The notes under the pieces were generated by a model that was given only the letters and a program-made list of their open reading frames with translations, did no database searches and was not told where the DNA came from. A stretch of DNA of 64,000 nt from Bubalus kerabau (lineage: Eukaryota > Chordata > Mammalia > Artiodactyla > Bovidae). The stretch is from assembly GCF_029407905.1 (NCBI RefSeq), contig NC_073645.1, forward strand, positions 46,563,501 through 46,627,500, written 5' to 3'. Each line of letters begins with the position of its first letter. Positions within the stretch are counted from its first letter, which is position 1. Position numbers and translations under genes: made by a program. Below, in pieces: positions 12,501 to 22,499 of this stretch.

Positions 12501-12507
12501 AAACGCC

Positions 12508-13020
12508 ACGACAAACCTGAACCGTGTACTGAAAAGCAGAGACATCCCTTTGTTGGCAAAGATCCATATAGTCAAAGCTACGGTTTTTCCAGGAGTCATG
12601 CATGGTTGTGAGAGTTGGACCATAAAGAAGGCTAAGCGCCGAAGAACTGATGCTTTCCAACTGTGGTGTTCGAGAAGACTTCTGAGAGTTCCTCGGACTG
12701 CAAGATCAAACCAGTCAATCCTAAAGGAAATAAAGCCTGAATATTCATTGGAAGGACTGATGATGAAGCTGAAGCTCCAATACTCTGGCCACCTGACGCC
12801 AGGAGCCGACTCACTGGAAGAGACCCTGATGCTGGGAAAGATGCTGGCAGGAGGAGAAGGGGACGACAGAGGATGAGATGGTTGGATGGCATCACTGACT
12901 CAATGGACACGAGTTTGAGCAAGCTCTGGGAGATGGTGAAGGACAGGGAAGCTTGGCGTGCTGCAGTCCACAGGTTTGCAAAGAGTCGAACACAACTGAG
13001 CAACTGAACAACAGCAACAA
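12508..13020 (+). mobile_element. BovB LINE, 5'-truncated 3' end with decayed ORF
   Basis: The plus frame reads LLAKIHIVKATVFPGVM, HGCESWTIKKAKRRR and NQSILKEI, the C-terminal region of the RTE-type reverse transcriptase ORF. The frame is lost near 12840 by a small length change: the conserved GGRRRRGRQ-coding part follows one base out of phase, so the frame ends at a stop before the true C-terminus. The 3' tail GAGCAACTGAACAACAGC is the characteristic BovB end. This copy is more diverged than the one at 58.8 kb. BovB spread into ruminants by horizontal transfer and mobilises the Bov SINEs. Confidence 0.93.
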
Positions 13021-13055
13021 CACCGAGTGCCCGGGCAGACACGTGCTGCAGGACA

Positions 13056-13131
13056 GGAGCGAGCTGAGGCCCCAGACGGGGAGGCTCAGGTCTGGAGCGA
13101 GCTGAGGCCCCAGACGGGGAGGCCCAGGTCT
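13056..13131. repeat. Perfect-looking 38-bp tandem duplication
   Basis: Copies at 13056-13093 and 13094-13131 both read GGAGCGAGCTGAGGCCCCAG and then ACGGGGAGGC. Only one T/C difference was noticed, so the duplication is recent. It lies just past the BovB 3' tail. Confidence 0.93.
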
Positions 13132-13139
13132 GGGCAGGT

Positions 13140-14600
13140 GTCCTAGAGGCGGCGGCAGGAGTGTCGGGCTTCATGGAGACAGGGTGAGGCCATCTCCAGG
13201 AGCAGTCGACTGGCGACACATCCCATACGCCAGGGAGCTGGGGACAGGTGAGGCCCTTCCCCGCTTCGGCAGAAGGAGCCCCATGCTGCCCAAATGGGCA
13301 CGTGTCCGGCTGATGCCCGCAGCCTTCTCAAGCCTCTGGAGGGTGGGGGCTCTGCCATCCAGGGGTGGCCTCAGCCGCACCAGCCTCCCCACCCCTGGCC
13401 TGGCCCCACCTCTCCAGCTCTCGGCGGGTGGGAACACCAGGCCAGCAGCTGAACCACGAGGGGCACCCGCCAAGCAGTGCCAGAGCATCCTGAATGGGCG
13501 TCCCACACCACCCCCTTCCATAAAACGGCAGCAGGAAGGTACACAGGGTGAAACAGCTTCTCTGCTCTCTCGGCGCGCCAGGGGCCCGGCTCCGACCCAC
13601 GAGGCTAGCTCAGCCGCCCACAGACAATACAGTAATTGTGTTTGCTCCCAGGGGAGGGGGAGCGGCCACGCCCTGCCCCACGTGAGAATGTCACGACCGT
13701 CCCGGACTCCCGAGTCACAAATATGTGATCAAGGCCTGTGCCGAGCACGCGCTCACCACGTGTTTGTGTGCCTATGAGAGCACAAAAGCACAAGGGCCCA
13801 CGTGCTTCAGCTGCTGGGGGACTGGGTCCGGGGACAGCAGAGGACAGGCAGCAAGAAGCAAGTCCCAGACACAGCACAGAGACGCTTCATTCAAAACCAT
13901 GACTGCTTTATTGTCCCCCTAGTTTTTGAGGGGAAGTATGGGCGGGGAGGTGGGGGACGTGGACACTTCTTTACAAAACAAAACTGCACGGAAAACTGCA
14001 AAGTGAGGCAAGACTGATGACTGCCATCGCATCCAGATACTCCATCCGAGGCTAAAGACGGACGGGAGACAGGCAGTGATTTCAGATTCACACAGGAAAA
14101 CTGAAAACCAAAAATGAAGTGAAATCCGTCTTCGCAGGCAGGCAGCCGCCACTGACAACAACACTGATTTCAGGACACCTGAGTCAGAGGGCGCCTCTGC
14201 CTCAAGACTGATTGATACCTGCAAAGTCATGGGAAGCAGATGCAGAGCTTGCGCATTGTGAGGGGACCAAGCTGCCCGCGAGGAGGCAGGTTACCCAGCA
14301 TCTCCATGCAGATGTTAGCTCAGCCCAAGCACGGCCTTTCCTTGATGAGACAGGGTAAAATAAACCTACCTGGGGAACCAAAACTCAAAAGATCCCATGT
14401 GCCATAACTAAGACCTGGCCATCAAATAAGTCAATAAATATATTTTTTTAAAAAGATGTAAAGCTTTGTGTGTACGTCTGCAGAACAGCAAAGTAAAAAG
14501 GCGATCAGAATCGCAAGCAGGGCAGGCATCAGAGTCAGTGGCTGGGAACCACACCCTTGCTGGGGTGAACGCTGGAGCCTCTTTCAACAACGTGGTTACC
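13140..14600. other. No recognisable gene or repeat
   Basis: GC-rich DNA with frames open on both strands at once, as expected from composition. No coding family recognised. Confidence 0.45.
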
Positions 14601-14604
14601 AGGG

Positions 14605-14796
14605 CAGTGGTTCTCAAAGTCGTGGTCCCGGGACAAGCAGCAAGTTGCTTCACCTGGAAACCTGTTAGAAATGCCAAGTTTCACTCCCCACCCCACCTAG
14701 AGTGAATCAGAGACTCTCTGAGCAGAGGCCGGCAATCAGGGCTTTAACAAGCCCTCCAGGTGAGTCTGATGCTCCTTGAAAGTTTGAAAACCAATG
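14605..14796 (-). mobile_element. MER5A, non-autonomous hAT-Charlie fossil
   Basis: Starts CAGTGGTTCTCAAAG and ends GTTTGAAAACCAATG, inverted ends of the MER5A type. The interior has CACCTGGAAACCTGTTAGAAA and CCAGGTGAGTCTGATGC. At 192 bp it is essentially full length. Confidence 0.85.
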
Positions 14797-14877
14797 TTCT
14801 ACTTGCCTTGGTCCTTAGAACCCGGATACTTGGGGGGGAGGACAATTTTGCAGATGAAAAAAAGGGGGTCCATCAAA

Positions 14878-15412
14878 GCTGTTGTTCAGTCCGTAAGTCA
14901 CGTCTGACTCTGTGACTCCAAAGCTGCAGCACGCCAGGCTTCCCTGTCCTTCACTATCTCCCGGCGTGCATGCTAGGTCGCTTCAGTCACGTCAGACTCT
15001 TAGCGACCCTATGGTCTGTAGCCTGCCAGGCTCCTCCGTCCTTCAGAGTTTCCAGGCAAGAATACTGGAGTGGGTTGCCATGCCCTCCTCCAGGGGATCT
15101 TCCTGACCCAGGGATCGAACCCACGTCTCTTATGTCTCCTGCATTGGCAGGTAGGTTCTTTACCACTAGAATCACTTGGGAAATCCACTATCTCTCAGAG
15201 TTTACTCAAACTCATGTCCATTAAGTCGATGATGCCATCCAACCATCTCATTCTCTGTCATCCCCTTCTCCTCCCACCTTCAATCTTTCCCAGCATTAGG
15301 CTCTTTTCCAATGAGGCGGCTCATCAAGAGGCCAAAGTATTGGAGCTTCAGCATCAGTCCTTGCAATGAATATTCAGGGTTGATTTCCTTTAGGATGGAC
15401 TGGTTTGAGTCT
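14878..15412 (-). mobile_element. BovB LINE 3' end split by a SINE
   Basis: Plus strand begins TGTTGTTCAGTCCGTAAGTC (reverse of the BovB tail). It continues to CCTTCACTATCTCCC, is interrupted, and resumes at CAGAGTTTACTCAAACTC through CCAAAGTATTGGAGCTTC to GATTTCCTTTAGGATGGAC. The two halves join without gap once the SINE and one copy of the target duplication are removed. Confidence 0.93.
14961..15185 (-). mobile_element. Bov-tA SINE nested in BovB
   Basis: Reverse-orientation BovA monomer (GTCGCTTCAGTCACGTCAGA, GGAGTGGGTTGCCATGCCC) with a tRNA-like head (CCTGCATTGGCAGGTAGGTT). It is flanked by the 9-bp target-site duplication CACTATCTC at 14952-14960 and 15186-15194. Confidence 0.95.
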
Positions 15413-15419
15413 CATGCAA

Positions 15420-17580
15420 ATGTTCATGAGGTCAGAAAAGGGTGGAGGTCTAGGTCCCACCGCCAGCACTTCATCTGGGCCAGGACGTGGGGACTTAGAT
15501 AAAGATGACTCAGTGCTTGTCCTTGAGGCCCTCCTAGCAGAGCCTAGAATGCTCTCAAGAACACCAGTGGGGGCAGGGCCTTTGGGGTCCTTCTCAGGAG
15601 TCTTGGCCCTGGGGGTCAGGGGTTAGACAAAGCCCACAGGCATGGAATGGACTGGCTGGGAGGGGAGGAGGAGGCAGATGGGGAGGCAGAATGTCTGCCA
15701 CAACCGGAGGAAAAAAATGGGGATGAAGAAAAGAGAGTAAATGAAAGGAGTGACTGATACTAAATACCTGAAGGAATACGAGAAGAAAAACTCAATTCCT
15801 AGGGGAAAAAAAATAGAAATTGCCATTTGGAGGCTCTTTGCTTCCACTTGGTTCATTGAGTCTCTGTCGAAAAGAATAAGCTGAGAGACTCTGAGAAGCG
15901 TGTTCTCATTTACCCTGAGAAATTTTTTCTCTCTCGATCACCAGCAGAAGTTATCTACTTGATACATAGCAGCTAGACTGCCTGTCAAGATAATTTAGAG
16001 ATTAAATCTTTGTTTAAAAAAAGAAAATCCTACATCATCTATTAAAACCATGGGAGCACTTTCGAACTAAGAAGATTAAACTGGGTGAAGCAACTGAATG
16101 TGACTTTAGGGGCTTGGGGGGACAGAAACGACCTGCAAGGCAACTGGGGGAAACCCCAGGCTGGAGACTGGCTTCCAGGAGTCAAGGGTCATTTTTCACG
16201 GAGCAGACTGGGGGTCGTGCGGGCAGGTTCAATGGGAGCAGCCAGAGGGAAGCCTCACGGAGATGAACAGAGCACTTCCCGGGTTCATCTCTGTCAGTTT
16301 CCTCGCAGGTGGCACAACCAGCCAGATAACGGACGGAATGACTGTGCACTTGGGCATTTCCACCACCGCGCACCTTGAACCATACAACCCGGGGGACCAG
16401 AAAACCTAAATCTGCCTTCTGAACGGCATGTCCACTCCAGTGATCTCAAACATCTTCCAGAGCCAAGCAGGGAATAGAAACAAGTGAAGCCTGATGGGCA
16501 GGAACTGTTTTGCCGAGCAGGGAGCCCCCGGGGGGCTGGATGGCTGGCTACCCCTGCCCAGCTGTGGGCGGGGGAAAGAGGACCCAGGATAAAACTATAT
16601 TAAAGATCTTCTGATGTGTCAGAAAAAGCTGACCATCTAGACTTCTTCGTACAATCTTGGTTTTTAAATGTTGTCAAGAAATGCAGAAGTGCCTAGAGCA
16701 CCCTGGGGGCCAAACAAACTCTGCCAGGGGACCACATCTGGCCCCCAGACCATGGGTGCACAACCTCTGCTCTAAAGGACGCTGACTACTCAAGCTCCGA
16801 AGTCACCCAGACAACCGCACTTCATCTCGGTTCGAAGAGCCTGATGGCTGCGCCCTGAGTACCCCAAAGTCACGCATATCCATCTGTATCACTCCTGGCT
16901 GGTTCTGAGTTAGAGGAAGCCCTAAAAAGGACTAGAAAGCGCAGACTGTCTGAAATTCAGAGCACACAAGGGCATCACCATGACGCTCGCAATCCCTAAC
17001 GGCAGAGGCCTGCCTTCCCAGCTGCGTGATCAGAGAGGTGCATGAGCTGTGGTCTTACTGGGAGCAGAGGACGCCCCGGGTCTGGCCCACCCTCACTGGA
17101 AGGGCTCCCTTCCAGCCTCTCCCACAGTGGGGTATCAGGGAAGGGGCGCTTCCATGCCAAGTTCTTTAAACAAATCCAAGTAAACCCGGCAGACAGAAGA
17201 GATGGTTCTGGAGCCCCGATGCCTACACATGGCTGGCTTCCTCGATCACGACTCCCGCACAGAACACAGGGTTCTGTTTTGATGACCTCTATGCAAGATA
17301 CAGAAATGAGACGGGGGTTTCCTGCCTCTGATTTCAAAACAGCCTGGGACAAATGAAGCCTTCTTGTACCACAACCACATATTCAGAGGGACAGCTCCAT
17401 CAAGTAGGCTTTCTTAAATGTCAACCCACAGAGCAACCTACTTCTCTTCCCGCAGGACGTAAGACAGTGGTGGTGGCGGGGTTCGGGGGGAGTGCTGTCC
17501 AGAGAAGAGGAGACTCCTCTTGCAGATGGTGGCACAGTCCCCGACGGGGGATGGCACCGGGTGTGGAGGAGAGATGGGCT
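15420..17580. other. No recognisable gene
   Basis: Contains an old-repeat-like stretch at about 16700-16780 (GGGGCCAAACAAACTCTGCC) that may be a hAT-type fossil. The rest shows no coding or repeat signal I can support. Confidence 0.4.
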
Positions 17581-19270
17581 TTGGAACAGAAGAACTGGGA
17601 TCCAGCCTGTGAGGATGGGCCTGCACTCGGATATGCCCGCAGCTCAGTCCCCTCCTGTGGAGTGGGGCTCATTAGCCAACAGCCAATTGCCTGGGTGACC
17701 AGGTGCTCACCCAGCACCAGCTCCCTAAGTAACGAGCCACTTCCACAGTGAGGTGCTGTACCAGGGTTCCTGGGGGACACACATACTGCCCCTTTCTGGG
17801 TGGTGAGACCAGCGGTGAGCAATCCCAGGCAAGGCCCAATCTGCCAATGTTCTCAGGCCCCCACCAGCCTTAGAGGGCAGGCCCCGGAGACCATCCTGAG
17901 TGGCTGGCTAGAGGCAAGCCGAGTGTCAGAGGAGGGTACGCAATCAAGCCTGGGCTTCCAGGGCTCTTGCTGCGTGTCCTCTTAACCCCAACTTCCTCCT
18001 CACCAAGCACTTCTTTCACGCAACTCTGTGGCTAAATGCACCAGGCTTATCTGGTTTCCTCCCTTTTGCACTCTTGCCCAAAGTCCGGGAAACTCCTCCT
18101 GATATCTCAGGCTTGCATTTTGGAGATGTTTTCATCCTGACGCAAAGGGAGTGGGCACTGTCTAAGCTGGGTGATGCGAGCAGACTGGACTCATGGAAAC
18201 CCAACGTGGACAGGCCCAGCCATTCCCAAGGGCACAAGTGGACCGGACTCCTGACAAAATGCACCATCTCGTGAAGGCAGTGAACCCCAGACTGGGACAG
18301 CTCAGCGGAAAACAACCCCGCGGCGTCTCTCCACCTTCAGAGTCCACCAGCGTCCAGCAATGTGGGGAGGCAGTTCCAGCAGCGATGCATTTTCAGTCGG
18401 GCCCCACGCACAGAACTCACATCCATGTTCCCCACATTTGCTGCCCCACCTCGGAATGACTCTACCCCTAACTAGCTTCCAAAGAGACTGGGAGTCAGCG
18501 AATGTGGGAATCAAGCAAGACAAGAGCTACAGTTCAGCCAGCTCCCAGCTAGTCAACAGACTGCCCCAGCGCTGCAGCTGACGGCATTTTAAGGAGAAAG
18601 CCACGTGACGCTGGCTAGTGGCAGGGCCTGGAACGTCTCTTCCTTCCTCATGCTACACAGAAGCCACCATTCTAAATGAATAGAGTAGTTCCTCATCTGT
18701 TGCCCATGGAAAACATGGCCATTCTATCAAAACAAAAACGTGCCCAGCCCAGCCCAGGAGGAACAGTGATACGACCCATCGGGTCCAGGTGGTCTGGAGC
18801 AGAGTGCAATCGGAACACAGGCAAGGGGGGATTTCTGTGGACTTCCACACAGCCCAGCGTGTGTGTACACCTGCGTGTGCACACACACACACACACCAGC
18901 GGGGGGAAGTGCTGGGCACAGCAGAGCTGACGTGGCCACCAGCCCAGGTGAGCCAGGAGTCGGGGGTAGAGGAGCTGGGGTCACAGGCTGGAGAGGCAGG
19001 GCTGAGGGGGTCCTCGCGTAGCTACTGGTCACCTGGAGTTGGGCACCGTGGTCTGCATGGTGAGGGGCTTGCCCACAGTCACAGAGAAGGAAGGTCTGGG
19101 GGCAGCTTCTCCACTCCAGGCCGAGGCCCCCCTCTCGCATCACACATTTCTCCATCACCTCTGAGTCAACGAACTCACTCTGCACCCTGTGTTTTAGGGC
19201 CAGGGAAGCCTGTGTCCTTTTTCTCCCTGAAGTGCCTCCTCCATACTTCCGGTTCCCTCACACACTGGGA
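17580..19270. other. No recognisable gene; possible faint MIR
   Basis: The stretch 17580-17700 weakly resembles a sense MIR. A (AC)n run with a GTGTGC flank lies at about 18874-18896. No coding family recognised. Confidence 0.4.
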
Positions 19271-19280
19271 GACGGTCTGG

Positions 19281-19490
19281 GCTTCCCGGGTGGCTCAGGG
19301 GTAAAGAATCCACCTCCCAACACAGGAGACGTAGGAGACTCAGGTTTGATCCCTGGGTCCGGAAGATCCCCTGGAGAAGGAAATGGCAACCCCACTCCAG
19401 TATTCTTGCCTGGAGAATCCCATGGACAGAGGAGCCTGGCAGGATACAGTCCATGGGGTTGCAAGAGTCAGACACAATTTAACACACGCA
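19281..19490 (+). mobile_element. Bov-tA SINE
   Basis: tRNA-like head GCTTCCCGGGTGGCTCAGG, then GGTTTGATCCCTGGGTCC, BovA body GCAACCCCACTCCAGTATTC and end GTCAGACACAATTTAACACA. Full length, sense orientation. Confidence 0.94.
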
Positions 19491-19499
19491 CGAGAGACT

Positions 19500-22190
19500 A
19501 GGTTTAGCACACTTCTGCCCCTAGAACGTTCTGTGCCATTGGGCTAAGTTTTATATCTGCGCCTTCCAACATAACAGTGAGGAACCGCACGTAGCTACTG
19601 AGCACGTGATGAGTCGTTACTGCAGGTGAAGAACTGAATTCTTAATTCTACTGTTTTAAATTTAAACAATCATAATTGTGCCAATTATCCCTCAATAAAG
19701 CTGGAAAAAACTTTAAGCGGCTACCACGCTGAACAGCACAGGTTTGGTATACAGACCCATCCATACAGGCAGTGGGTCAGCTTGTTGTTTTTTTTTCTGT
19801 AATAGGCCGGACAGTAAACGTCTTGAGCTCTGCAGACCATACAGTCTACCCCACTGCCTCCCGTGACCTCACCTGGTCTCCCCACAGATCCACCCAGACC
19901 CCAGGCAGAAGCGGCCAGCCTGCTCTTTCTCTAGCAGGTGCAGGCGAAGGGCTGGCCGGGCATCCGCGCTTCAAAGCTGAGAAGGGTACCATCAGGCCAG
20001 GGGCCCTCGGGCCGACCCAGAGCCTGTGCCAGGCTGGCCCTGTTCTTCAGAGGCTGAGCTGAGAGCTCCGGGCCACGACCAAGAGCAGAGATGTCCTGGG
20101 GTCTTTTCTGCAGCCCTCGAGGACATGCCTGAATCTTACAAAAGGTTTAAAAATCTGACACTTTCCGTTTAAGCAAATTAGAACCCAATCACCTGCGGAC
20201 AGGCCACCCCCTACATGCCTCAGCCGGCAGTCCAGGTGCCTGACAGGGATGGCTCTTCCCCTCTGCTCTGCAGCTCACCTTTTGGGTCCCTTTCAGCCTT
20301 CACCAGGTCTGACCACTCTCTTACTTTTCTTTCTAACAGGTGAGGGCGGTTTGCTAACTGCCCTGGGAATCAGATGAACAGGAGCAGCCAGCTTACTTAA
20401 CTTCCCTCCTGGAGACTAAATGCTGATGTACAAAACCCCCCACGAGGCTTGGAAAACACACCCTGAAAGCCGAGATGGGCTGCTGAAGGGCCCAGCCTTA
20501 GAGATTCACTATTCTCCTTCGTTCTCGTTCTCTGGGCCTGAGTCACATGCCACACAGCCACCAAGGCCTGGAATCCTGGCTGGCATCTGAGGGTGTGGAG
20601 TTCACAGGAGCGCCAGACACCAGGTGACCCGTGCAGAACATTCTCGCGTGTTTGTGTCAGCAACTCCCCACCCTTTGAGATCACCAGCGAGAACACGCTA
20701 TAGCAGAACCCAAAGGGCACCCAGACTCCTTTTTTCCATCACACCAATGTGGTTACTTTCTTCTCCTTTAAGGGGAAAAGAAAAAAAAAAAAAGCAGGTT
20801 TACCCTGAATCAGACTTTTCCAGCTCATGCAATGCCAAAAGGCTTTGTTCATTTTGATTCCTTTAGTTCCAGTACAGGTGCAGGCAAGGAACTCTGGAAG
20901 GTCTTGGGAATCCCAAATGCTCCCACTGAAAGCAAGAGCTGCAACTAAAATCAACACAAACCACATGCCTACGGCCAAGTAGGTGCCACTTGGTGATAAT
21001 TCCCTGTGTAGGGGGCTAGTCTTGGGCTCTCCCAGAAGGTCACTCAGAGGTCAAAAGGATGGGACCCCTGAGCAGTCTTCCCAGAAGGGGGCCCCTGGTA
21101 AGGAGCAGGCTGTTCCCATCTCCTCCTCCCAGTTGCCTCCTCGCCAGCTTCCAGCAAGTGTCCGACTAACCAACCACTACCTCTTTTGACCCTCATCCCT
21201 GCCTTCTCTCCTGGGTCACTCTGTGGTCTCCCAGGTGTCTGCTCCAACCCCACTCCACAGTGAAGCTCCACAAGCACCAAGCCTCTCAGAGACAGAAGCA
21301 TCAGCAAGTGCCCCCAGCTTCCGGCCCACCAGGATAAAGTCCGGACTCCTCCGTCCGGCACCCGCACCATCCTGACTCACGGCTGAGCTGCGGGCACAGC
21401 GGTGCGCTTCCCACCCTCGAGCCTAGGTCATCCTCCACCACGAGGGGGTGGTCTCCAGCCGCCACGCCTCTGCGCTCCCTGCTCCCTGTTCTAGAATGCC
21501 TCCTTCACGGCCCCCACCCAGTCTGCATCCGTCCAAACCCCTCCTTCCTCAAGCCTCCTGCTGAGCCCTGCTCCCTAGGGCTCGGTTTAAATGAACCCCC
21601 TGTGACTCCCACGGGACTGGGGGCTCACCAATGCCCCATGGACCCACATGTCCACTACACTGCCCCAGGCACGTGGTGGGAAGTGCATGAACACAAGTGC
21701 AGTCTGACTGCGGCTCAAGTCCACAAGTTCCTCAAAGGCAGGGATTAGGTTCACTCAACTCAGGATTCTTCAGAGATGCTGACACATACCGTAGGCGCTT
21801 CCTAGCCACTGACTGAACAGGACTGCGCTGGGAATGGGGGGGGGGGGGGGGTAGGAACCAGCATGCAGAGTGTTCTGTGGTCACCAGAGAAGGAGCCATA
21901 CATCTGAAGAGGCACACAGGGCAAGGATGATGGGCTCTGTCGCATCCAGCAAGGGCGGAGGCAGCCCGGATGTCCTGGTCACCCCCTTCACACTGCCCCT
22001 TGGTCACTGAGCTTCGTGACGTCCAGGAAAAGGGTCTGTGTCGAGGCCACCCCAGGCCAGCCACCTCAGTGGGTCCTCTACGGGGAGAGCTCTCTAAAGC
22101 CAGCCCCAGCCACCCAAGCCAGACTGAGGGCAGGGGCGGAGTTGGGGCAGCCGCCCAGACTCAGTGATTAGTCTGTGCACCCCTGCAGGA
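19500..22190. other. Mostly unassigned; old transposon-like fragments
   Basis: At 19655-19705, CAATTATCCCTCAATAAAGC resembles an old L1 tail. At 19745-19860, GGCCGGACAGTAAACG and CAGACCATACAGTCTACC resemble the same hAT-like repeat seen at 55.5 kb. A pure G16 run sits at 21836-21851. No gene recognised. Confidence 0.4.
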
Positions 22191-22193
22191 ATG

Positions 22194-22261
22194 GGTCTCC
22201 CCAAAGCTCCCCAAAGGAGAGGGTCTCCCCAGGAAGGTCTCCCCAGGAAAGGGTCTCCCCA
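22194..22261. repeat. Short iterated motif GGTCTCCCCA (four copies)
   Basis: The exact 10-mer GGTCTCCCCA occurs at 22194, 22222, 22236 and 22252, with related AAAGCTCCCCAAAGG spacers. It is a minisatellite-like local expansion. Confidence 0.85.
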
Positions 22262-22370
22262 AAGCTGTCCAAAGCAGAGCAGCGACCTCTCGGGCCAAGA
22301 CTGTCCACCCTGCGAGCCCCACAGGAGGACCAGGCTGGGGCTGATGAGGGGACACTCGGGAGACACCAGG

Positions 22371-22495
22371 AGGACTTCCCTGGCAGTCCAGGGGTTAAGA
22401 CGCCATGCTTCCTCTGTGGGCAGCGCAGGTTCAATCCCTGGGTGGGAAATGAAGATCCCACAGGCCGCGCAGCATGGCCAGAAAAGCAGAAAGAT
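22371..22495 (+). mobile_element. CHR-type tRNA-Glu SINE
   Basis: AGGACTTCCCTGGCAGTCCA, GGTTAAGACGCCATGC, GCAGGTTCAATCCCTGG and CAGCATGGCCAGAAAAGCAG give the tRNA-derived head and tail in sense orientation. Confidence 0.87.
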
Positions 22496-22499
22496 GAAC

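Noticed and set aside
12427..12876. Open frame with reverse-transcriptase-like text as a host gene
   Set aside because: It is the BovB ORF C-terminus, frameshifted and truncated.
12632..13219. 195-codon minus-strand frame overlapping BovB
   Set aside because: Antisense shadow of the BovB sequence.
19690..19700. AATAAA as a polyadenylation site of a plus-strand gene
   Set aside because: It lies in an old L1-tail-like stretch with no upstream exon.
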